Source of the DNA: JANQLU01 sp964434955
GTDB lineage: Bacteria; Planctomycetota; Planctomycetia; Pirellulales; Pirellulaceae
Length of the DNA stretch: 24,811 nt
Reading direction: 5' to 3'
Assembly: GCA_964434955.1 (NCBI GenBank)
Contig: CAYSXI010000069.1
Coordinates: forward strand, 1 to 24,811
Below the pieces are notes generated by a model. That model did not search any database and had not been told where the DNA came from. It was given only the letters and a program-made list of their open reading frames with translations. Shown piece by piece: positions 1 to 5,803 of this stretch. How positions within the stretch are numbered: the stretch's first letter is position 1; each line of letters begins with the position of its first letter. The position numbers and the translations under genes are program-made.

Positions 1-156
1 GTCGAACGTCGAGAAAGAGATGTCGAGCGTCGTGACAACATTCGTCGTGACCGAGAACGCCGCGAAGTCGAACGTCGCGAAGTGGATCGCAGAAAGCGTG
101 ACCCGGCAAACGAGGAACGCAAAGATCGGGTGACTTCCGATCCTTTTGATCGCTAG
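1..156 (+). CDS. C-terminal end of an Arg/Glu/Asp-rich protein (5' part outside window)
   Basis: An open frame enters from the left edge in frame 1 and ends at TAG 154-156. The visible 51 residues are almost entirely charged, with repeated E-R-R, R-D and V-E-R-R patterns, and close with a tail ending in DPFDR. At the DNA level the GTCGAACGTCG block occurs twice (about 1-11 and 67-77), so the tail is a degenerate repeat. Such tails are usually disordered or coiled-coil and carry no specific function. It is followed after about 80 bases by a clear + strand terminator, which supports it being a real gene end. I cannot name the family because the conserved part lies outside the window. Confidence 0.6.
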   Translation, partial: VERRERDVERRDNIRRDRERREVERREVDRRKRDPANEERKDRVTSDPFDR

Positions 157-238
157 TCAACCTCGGTCGGTTTTCCAGACACGGATTCAGTGTGCTTGGA
201 CCCAAGTTTGCGAGGCGAGGGGGCAAGCATAATCTGAG

Positions 239-271
239 AGCACCATCATCGCCATTTGATGGTGCTTTTTT
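239..271 (+). terminator. Rho-independent terminator after the left-edge gene
   Basis: A perfect 10-bp stem, AGCACCATCA (239-248) and TGATGGTGCT (257-266), encloses an 8-base loop and is followed by a T run through 271. The T run lies on the + strand side, so it ends the transcript of the gene that stops at 156. The minus-strand lipoprotein gene to the right stops before reaching it. Confidence 0.88.
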
Positions 272-303
272 CGTGCGCGGTATCGCCGACCAGGCGGCTC
301 CGC

Positions 304-743
304 TTAGAGGTCTGGAATCACCGTCCCGTTATACAGAACTTTGTTGCCACCATTGTCGGGCTTGAACAGAATCGGTTCGACGGCGGCATTGGGAAATCGA
401 CCCCCCAATTTCCTTTGTACCCACGCTCGTTGAGTCGCTGCATCGCGGCCGACTCAAATTGGCTCAATGGTCGATTCGGATCAGCGGCCAGATTCCGGAT
501 GTCCTGCCAGCTGTTCGGAACGATTTGGTTGGCCGAAATGTAGTCATTGAACAATGTATGAAAATGTTCAAAGTCGGATTTCGTGTCCTTGGGGGTGTCG
601 TCGACACCGATTCCATTTAACCGGTCTTCGCGTTCCGCAACGCGACTTCCATAAGTTCCCAAGTCGCATCCGGAAGACACGCAAACTAAAACCATCAAGA
701 ACATTCCAGCCAACGAGTAGCTGACATTTGTAATTTGAAGCAT
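304..743 (-). CDS. Small secreted lipoprotein, probably frameshifted near its C-terminus
   Basis: The N-terminus is a lipoprotein signal: a hydrophobic stretch, then VSSGC with Cys26 as the lipidated residue. The mature part has a helical segment around residues 55-100 (FEHFHTLFNDYISANQ, then SWQDIRNLA). I do not recognise a named family. The uninterrupted frame stops at 318 and ends in an unlikely sequence. One extra G in the six-G run on the minus strand (C6 at 401-406 on +) would instead continue as NWGGRFPNAAVEPIL, then KVLYNGTVIPDL, with a TAA at 304-306, giving 146 residues. I therefore place the end at 304 and treat the last part as frameshifted (sequencing error or recent mutation). 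The start ATG (743-741) has GGAA about 8-9 bases upstream. It lies 18 bases after the VOC gene, probably in one operon. Confidence 0.72.
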
Positions 744-761
744 CTGTCGATTCCGACTTTT

Positions 762-1151
762 TTATGAACTCGGTTGAATCAATGCAGCAACGGCGCCAGC
801 TGGATCTTCAATCACACACATGGTGCCGTACGAGCCCATCGAACGAGGCCCATATACTACTTTACCACCCAGTCCCTGACACGTTTCCATTGATTTGTTT
901 AAATCTTCCACATTGATATAGATCAACCATTGAGAGGGAAACTCTCGATTGTCGCCACGCTTGTGGCAAATCCCACCGATTGGGTCTTTTCCTTCGGCCG
1001 GCAGCATGCAGAAATCCTCGTACTCGCCGTCATTCATCGGCAAACCCGTTTTTTTCCAACCGACGACCTGCTCATAAAACTGACTAACCTGCTCGGCGTC
1101 GTCCACGGTCAAGTCAAACCACCCAACAATTCCATTGGAACTCATTTTCAT
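762..1151 (-). CDS. VOC-superfamily (glyoxalase/bleomycin-resistance-fold) protein
   Basis: The protein of about 129 residues has the two beta-alpha-beta-beta-beta halves of VOC proteins. The first half starts at GIVGWFDLTVDD, followed by the helix AEQVSQFYEQVVGWK. The second half contains WLIYINVEDLNKS, a helix with the G-G-K-V turn, then the closing strands MCVIEDPAGAVAALIQ. The D-P-x-G-A motif near the end is typical of the glyoxalase-like group often annotated as lactoylglutathione lyase-related. VOC proteins usually bind a metal and act on small molecules, but the substrate cannot be read from sequence. The start may be the first ATG (1151) or the third codon ATG (1145-1143). The latter sits about 7 bases from GGGGA and is better placed. 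It is first in a likely two-gene operon with the lipoprotein downstream. Confidence 0.82.
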   Translation of the reverse strand: MKMSSNGIVGWFDLTVDDAEQVSQFYEQVVGWKKTGLPMNDGEYEDFCMLPAEGKDPIGGICHKRGDNREFPSQWLIYINVEDLNKSMETCQGLGGKVVYGPRSMGSYGTMCVIEDPAGAVAALIQPSS

Positions 1152-1498
1152 TTCCCCATTGTTTTTCAGTGTTGATTTTCAAATTCTAAACGAAATGGCT
1201 GATGACGTTACGCTCTCAAAGGCTTTGCTGCTTGAGAAAACGGGATTTGGCAAGTTTGCAGGCGAACCCGGGAAAACACAGCGAATCGCAATCTCAATCT
1301 CGCTCCACACTCAAGGAAGCGATCGAAGCAGCACAAACGGTCACGGTGGCGACAAAACAACATTCAATGAGTTTCATCTTGCCAAGAAGAATTTGCCGCG
1401 CATTTTGAGCTCCGTTTGGTTCAGCAATCCAGCCAACTGAATTAAACTTAACGTCCTAATTCTCGTCGGTAGGTACTTTCAAGCTGGAGCAGCCAGAC
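1152..1498. other. Intergenic region between divergent genes, no feature recognised
   Basis: This 347-base stretch separates the minus-strand VOC gene from the plus-strand sulfatase and must hold both promoters. Short open frames exist on the + strand but have no ribosome binding site and no protein-like composition. A TAGAAT hexamer occurs on the minus strand roughly 25-35 bases upstream of the VOC start without a convincing -35. I saw no repeat or hairpin worth reporting. The sulfatase ribosome site GGAG is at 1486-1489. Confidence 0.5.
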
Positions 1499-2971
1499 AT
1501 GATCGGGTCGATTCTTCGCTTCTTGGTTTTGTGGTTGATGCTGATCACGGCTCCTGGTTTGGCGGTTGTAGCCGAGGCACAAGAGAATGAATTGGGTACG
1601 AAAGCAAGCGAAACCACCAAACGGAAACGCCCCAACATCATCTATATCAATACCGATGATTGGGGGATCGGCAAGGTTCCCTGCTACAAGCTTGACGACG
1701 CCAGTTCGAAAATGATCAAAACCCCCAACTTGGACAAGCTCGCGAAAAACGGAATGCGCTTTACTCGAGCGTACGCGGGAAACGCCGTTTGCGGGCCATC
1801 CCGCTGCAGCCTTTTAACCGGTAAACACGGAGGGCATGCAGCCTGGCGAGCGAACTATCGCGGTAACCCGGTTGCCAAATGGCCGCCCAGCTACCCGATG
1901 CTTGGAGAAGTCGCCCGGCAAGCTGGTTACACCACCGCAGGATTCGGCAAGCTCAGCATGGGAGGCGCTCACAAACCGGAGACCATTACCAAAACCGGTT
2001 GGGACTATTGGCTTGGTTACCTTGGTCACGTGGATTGCCGCAGTTTCTATGGCACCTACATCTGGGAAAACGGTGTCAAAATCCCGATTCCTGAAAACGC
2101 CCGTAACAAAATCGGCGAGCACGTGCCTGTTCTCGGCGACAAGGGAGTTTTCACGGAGGATCTTTACACCGACAAGCTGATTGAATTCATCAACAGGAAT
2201 AAGGACAAACCCTTTTTCGTTTATTTTGCGAGCACCGTTCCGCACGGCGATGCCAAGACCGTTCCGTTTCAGGGACTATGGACTCCTTCGCTTGAAGGCT
2301 ACGACAAGCTGAAACTGACCAAGCTCGAGCAGCTCTACGCTTCACTGATGACACGACATGACAGGAATGTCGGACGAATTGTTCAGGCCCTGGATGAGCT
2401 TGGGCTTACCAAGCAAACCATCATCATCTGGACGTCTGACAATGGCGATGAAGACAGTTACTATCAACGAACGAAAACCTGGGACGGCAACGGTCCCTAC
2501 CGTATGTACAAACGATATTTGTACGAAGGCGGGATTCGCGTTCCCATGCTGGCCAGTTGGCCCGGAACGATTCCAGCCGGAACGACTTCGGACCTTTGGA
2601 CAACTCAGTACGATTTGATGCCGACCATCGCAGAAGCCGGGGGCCTGGCCAAAACCAAAGAAATGGATGGAATCTCGATCCTTCCGACCCTAAGGAATCG
2701 GCCGGAACAGCAGGAAAAGCGGGAATACCTTTATTGGGAATTCTACGAGCGTGCCAAGCAGCAAGCCGTTCACTTCGGAAAGTGGAAAGGTTATCGCGTC
2801 AACGGACTTCGCGGCAAGGTTGAGCTTTACGACTTGAGCACCGATATCTCGGAAGAAAAAAATGTCGCGGCTGACCATCCTGGGGTCGTGAAACGAATTG
2901 AACAGATCATGCTCCGTGAGCACGAAAAACATCCACTCAAACGTTGGCAGTTACCTGGAATCGACAATTGA
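1499..2971 (+). CDS. Secreted type I (formylglycine) sulfatase
   Basis: Sulfatases hydrolyse sulfate esters using a formylglycine made from a Cys or Ser. The 490-residue protein starts with a signal peptide (about residues 1-27, ending near VAEAQ). It then shows the core: RPNIIYINTDDWG with metal ligands Asp53-Asp54, and the signature CGPSRCSLLTGKH with Cys98 as the residue to be converted. Further on come VPHG with His249 and TSDNGD with Asp314-Asn315. The C-terminal part has EGGIRVPMLASWPG and ELYDLSTDISEEKN, as in the arylsulfatase A-like group. The usual GKWHLG box reads GKLSMG here (Lys151, Ser153 in place of His), which is unusual. ATG 1499 has GGAG 9 bases upstream. The next gene begins 44 bases after the stop, so the two are probably cotranscribed. 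Likely periplasmic or surface, acting on a sulfated polysaccharide; the substrate is not readable. Confidence 0.93.
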   Translation: MIGSILRFLVLWLMLITAPGLAVVAEAQENELGTKASETTKRKRPNIIYINTDDWGIGKVPCYKLDDASSKMIKTPNLDKLAKNGMRFTRAYAGNAVCGPSRCSLLTGKHGGHAAWRANYRGNPVAKWPPSYPMLGEVARQAGYTTAGFGKLSMGGAHKPETITKTGWDYWLGYLGHVDCRSFYGTYIWENGVKIPIPENARNKIGEHVPVLGDKGVFTEDLYTDKLIEFINRNKDKPFFVYFASTVPHGDAKTVPFQGLWTPSLEGYDKLKLTKLEQLYASLMTRHDRNVGRIVQALDELGLTKQTIIIWTSDNGDEDSYYQRTKTWDGNGPYRMYKRYLYEGGIRVPMLASWPGTIPAGTTSDLWTTQYDLMPTIAEAGGLAKTKEMDGISILPTLRNRPEQQEKREYLYWEFYERAKQQAVHFGKWKGYRVNGLRGKVELYDLSTDISEEKNVAADHPGVVKRIEQIMLREHEKHPLKRWQLPGIDN

Positions 2972-3015
2972 TCCGGCTTGAATTTCAACCTGATGCAATC
3001 TCACGACGCGAAACC

Positions 3016-5001
3016 ATGATTCGATTCATCATTATTTGCTTCTTTTTGCTCCTTTCATCTCCTGGTGTGGGTCAGCAACCAGGCAAGGATAAATCAGTTC
3101 CGGCCGCCGCGAAAAAAATTGCCGATGTCAAAACGAAAGACATCGATTGGCATGGCTACAAAAAACAGACCTTTACGCTTGATGGCGATCCGGCCTTTGT
3201 GGTCGTGCCAAAGGTTCCCGCGCCGGGAAAACCGTGGATCTGGCGAACCTCGTTTCCTGATTTCAACGCCGACGTTGACCGCGAGCTGGTACGTCAAGGC
3301 TTCCACATCGGCTTTTTGAATGTTGTCAAACTGCTCGGTTCGGATACGTCGTTGGACAAGATGGATCGATTTTATGATCAAGTTCGTTCCCAATGGAAAT
3401 TGGCAGAGAAGCCTGCATTGGAACCTTGCAGCCGAGGTGGACTGCATGCCTACCGTTATGCTGCACGTCATCCTGATCGGGTTGCCTGCATTCTTGGCGA
3501 CGTTCCCGTCATGGATTTAAAAAGTTGGCCGGTAAAATGGCCCGCCGCCAAACAACAAGTCCAGGATGCGATCAATCATTACGGATTCAAATCCAAACAA
3601 GAATTGATGGAGTTCAAAGGGAATCCGATTGACATGCTTAAGCCAATCGCCCGGGCCAAAATTCCACTTCGGCATGTCATTTGTCTGACCGATCAAGTGG
3701 TTCCGCCAGAAGAAAACTCCCTGGAGGCAAAACGTCGTTTGAACGCGATCGGTCACGACATGGAGCTGGCGATCGTAAAAGATTCGAACAAAGCCCACGG
3801 TCACCATTTCCCCTACCCGGATGTGTTCGCCTCCGTTCGTTTCGTGATGCAACATGCGTCGGTTCAGCCAAGAAACCGGGAGTATTTCGAGTTACGAAAC
3901 GGCTTGGCAAATTGCCAGACAAGCTTCGTTAGAAATGGCAAGGGGCGCGTCGTTTTCCTTGGAGGTTCGATCACCTACAACGGTGGCTGGCGTGATGAGA
4001 TTATGCGATATCTCAAGCAGCGATTCCCGAAAACGGAGTTCGAATTCATCGCGGCAGGTATCCCGTCCGTTGGGTCCAACGGGCACGCCTTTCGGCTACA
4101 ACGGGACGCGCTCGCTCGTGGACCGGTGGATCTGATTTTTGTCGAGGCCGCCGTAAACGACGGATCCAATATCCCGGACGATCCCGAGCTTATGCTACGA
4201 AGTATGGAAGGTGTCGTACGGCAACTGCGTCTTACCAATTCGATGACGGACATTGTTCAGATGCATTTCGCCATGCCCGGACATTTGAAGGCCTACAAAA
4301 CAGGTCGAACGCCCACCCCCATCAAGCAGCACGAGAAGGTTGCAAAACATTATGGCTGCCCGTCGTTGAACTTGACGTTCGAAGTCGCGGACCGAATCAA
4401 GGCGGGACAATTCACTTGGAAAAGCGGTTTCAACAACAATGTCCATCCACCGCCATACGGACAACGCGTGTATTCCAATAGCATGACGCGGATGCTCGAC
4501 GCGGCGTTTGAAAACAAGAATTCAGCCGACTCCCATTCCATTCCCAAGAAGCCGCTTGACCAACACAGCTATTGGCAGGGGAGGTTTGGAAAACTTGAAG
4601 ACGCCCGATTGATCAAAGGATTTTCATATGTATCCAAATGGCGGCCGTCCAAAGGCAGGACAAGGAAGGACTTTGTTGATGTTCCAGCATTGGTCGCTTC
4701 GGAACCCGGAGCCGAACTCGAATTCGCATTTGATGGAACCGCGTTCGGACTATTCCTGGCAGCGGGATACGATTCTTGTGTTTTGGAGTATCGTGTCGAT
4801 GATGGGCCTTGGCGCAAGAAAGACACCTTCACCAAATGGAGTCGTTCACTCCACCTTCCTTGGCCTTTGATTCTGGTTGACGGCCTGGACCAAGGTCCTC
4901 ACAAAATTACCCTGAGGACCACTGATCAAGCCAAAAATCGAACCGCGCTCCACATCATTCACATTCTGCTAAACGCTCCTTTGAAAGCAAAGTCGAATTG
5001 A
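3016..5001 (+). CDS. Secreted two-domain esterase: alpha/beta hydrolase fused to SGNH/GDSL hydrolase
   Basis: I choose ATG 3016 because it opens directly into a signal peptide (MIRFIIICFFLLLSSPGVGQ); an open frame continues upstream to 2944 but would overlap the sulfatase. The 661-residue protein has two catalytic modules. Residues about 40-285 form an alpha/beta hydrolase with nucleophile elbow CSRGG (Ser139), a LTDQVVP turn (Asp226) and AHGHHFPYP (His261-264). Residues about 308-500 form an SGNH hydrolase: GGSIT (Ser318), Gly348 region, AAVNDG (Asn381) and NNNVHPPPYG (His477). The C-terminal 150 residues look like a beta-rich accessory domain. The family is common in planctomycetes and is usually assigned to deacylation of sugars. 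Two oddities: the elbow has Pro where G-x-S-x-G has its first Gly, and the D-x-x-H of SGNH block V reads N-x-x-H. It follows the sulfatase by 44 bases, consistent with joint removal of sulfate and acyl groups. Confidence 0.87.
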   Translation: MIRFIIICFFLLLSSPGVGQQPGKDKSVPAAAKKIADVKTKDIDWHGYKKQTFTLDGDPAFVVVPKVPAPGKPWIWRTSFPDFNADVDRELVRQGFHIGFLNVVKLLGSDTSLDKMDRFYDQVRSQWKLAEKPALEPCSRGGLHAYRYAARHPDRVACILGDVPVMDLKSWPVKWPAAKQQVQDAINHYGFKSKQELMEFKGNPIDMLKPIARAKIPLRHVICLTDQVVPPEENSLEAKRRLNAIGHDMELAIVKDSNKAHGHHFPYPDVFASVRFVMQHASVQPRNREYFELRNGLANCQTSFVRNGKGRVVFLGGSITYNGGWRDEIMRYLKQRFPKTEFEFIAAGIPSVGSNGHAFRLQRDALARGPVDLIFVEAAVNDGSNIPDDPELMLRSMEGVVRQLRLTNSMTDIVQMHFAMPGHLKAYKTGRTPTPIKQHEKVAKHYGCPSLNLTFEVADRIKAGQFTWKSGFNNNVHPPPYGQRVYSNSMTRMLDAAFENKNSADSHSIPKKPLDQHSYWQGRFGKLEDARLIKGFSYVSKWRPSKGRTRKDFVDVPALVASEPGAELEFAFDGTAFGLFLAAGYDSCVLEYRVDDGPWRKKDTFTKWSRSLHLPWPLILVDGLDQGPHKITLRTTDQAKNRTALHIIHILLNAPLKAKSN

Positions 5002-5177
5002 CCCAACCTGGCGATCATGCATTTGGGTTTCGATATTGCGCGCAACCATTCTCCGTGTAGCATCCGGGAATCATTGGAATCGCAGAGAGATCGGACGAAA
5101 GTCCAGAAAAGCGCTAGAAATATCATCCTGGCATCGGCAAGCGCGAAAGAAACGCACCTCGATGCCGATTTCGCAAA

Positions 5178-5384
5178 CTAGTCAGAAGATTCTGCTGACT
5201 CGACCGTTTCATTCGGTGCATCGACAACTCGCCCCATGTAGAAGCCACACTTTGGGCAAACCACGTGGGTTGGGATCGAAGCACTGCATTTCGGACAAAT
5301 CGCCAAGGTACGGGTACCAACGCGATCGTGCGAACGCCGTTTTCCAGAACGCGAATTCGAGTGTTTTCTTTTTGGAACAGCCAT
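5178..5384 (-). CDS. rpmF: 50S ribosomal protein L32
   Basis: The 68-residue protein opens with MAVPKRKHSNSRSGKRRSHD, the diagnostic N-terminus of bacterial L32. It contains the zinc-ribbon form of the protein, with Cys30-Cys33 (CPKC) and Cys43-Cys46 (CPKC). The C-terminal tail is acidic (VESAESSD), longer than in many bacteria. It is a structural component of the large ribosomal subunit. The gene is transcribed alone here: no DUF177 gene upstream and no plsX downstream, which are frequent neighbours in other phyla. No clear Shine-Dalgarno sequence precedes the ATG. A promoter and a hairpin in the leader are listed separately. The Cys-containing form suggests zinc binding. Confidence 0.97.
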   Translation of the reverse strand: MAVPKRKHSNSRSGKRRSHDRVGTRTLAICPKCSASIPTHVVCPKCGFYMGRVVDAPNETVESAESSD

Positions 5385-5424
5385 CGTTGATTCAGCTTAC
5401 AAACGTTTATTCGTCAAACAAATC

Positions 5425-5443
5425 GGCTGCCTAGCTTGCAGCC
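5425..5443 (-). promoter_or_regulatory. Hairpin in the rpmF leader
   Basis: A perfect 6-bp inverted repeat GGCTGC / GCAGCC with a 7-base loop lies inside the predicted rpmF leader, about 40 bases before the start codon. It could be a translational control element or simply leader structure; there is no direct evidence for either. It is not followed by a T run in either direction, so it is not a terminator. Confidence 0.35.
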
Positions 5444-5466
5444 GCCATTCATTTTGTAATCGGGCA

Positions 5467-5495
5467 ATTGTATTACAAAGCTTTTTTTTCCTCAA
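5467..5495 (-). promoter_or_regulatory. Sigma70-type promoter for rpmF
   Basis: On the minus strand TTGAGG (5495-5490) is followed by a 17-base spacer (containing eight A residues) and TACAAT (5472-5467). This matches 4 of 6 and 5 of 6 positions of the consensus with ideal spacing. Transcription would start near 5460 and give a leader of about 75 bases before the rpmF ATG at 5384. Confidence 0.6.
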
Positions 5496-5803
5496 TGGCC
5501 TCGTTTTGGATTCTGGCCCGAATATTCAGGCGGAACTTGAGCGAATTCCGCCTCCAAATTGCCGCTTCGCTAGCAAAAATGGTCCGATTTGGCAATTTAT
5601 TCGGATTCTCCAAAGTTTGACGGCGGGGCTCCCGATAAACCTCATATCCAGTCCTCTGGACGCGCGGTTTTTCTACCGCCATTCAGAAGCCGGAACAACT
5701 AGGGGGGTCGTTCGGCGAACGTGTTTTTGCGTTTTGCCGCGCCAGCGCTCTGCATTTGCATCGCTGGTACTTTTACGACGACAGCGTGGAAAACGGAAAA
5801 ACC

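Larger units (their letters stand above)
5385..5803. other. Divergent intergenic region between rpmF and the TolC-family gene
   Basis: This 419-base stretch carries the rpmF promoter and leader hairpin in its left third. Further right, CGTTCGGCGAACG (5709-5721) is a 13-base perfect palindrome with a single central base, followed by a T-rich stretch, about 85 bases before the TolC-family start; it could be an operator or a small hairpin. I found no convincing -35/-10 pair for the + strand operon and no protein-like open frame. Confidence 0.45.

Noticed and set aside
1..110. Repeated GTCGAACGTCG blocks, considered as a repeat array
   Set aside because: They lie in frame within a coding tail of charged residues and are explained by biased Arg/Glu/Val codons.
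1135..1440. Plus-strand open frames between the VOC gene and the first sulfatase
   Set aside because: No ribosome site, no domain, low-complexity Ser/Arg composition; treated as non-coding.
5036..5434. Plus-strand open frame of 132 codons
   Set aside because: It lies over rpmF on the opposite strand, and L32 is unmistakable.
5453..5489. Terminator-like hairpin TTTGTAAT / ATTACAAA followed by eight T on the + strand
   Set aside because: The same bases are better explained as the spacer and -10 region of the rpmF promoter on the minus strand; the stem is AT-only and no + strand gene ends nearby.
5473..5682. Minus-strand open frame of 69 codons upstream of rpmF
   Set aside because: Random-looking composition, and it runs into the rpmF promoter.
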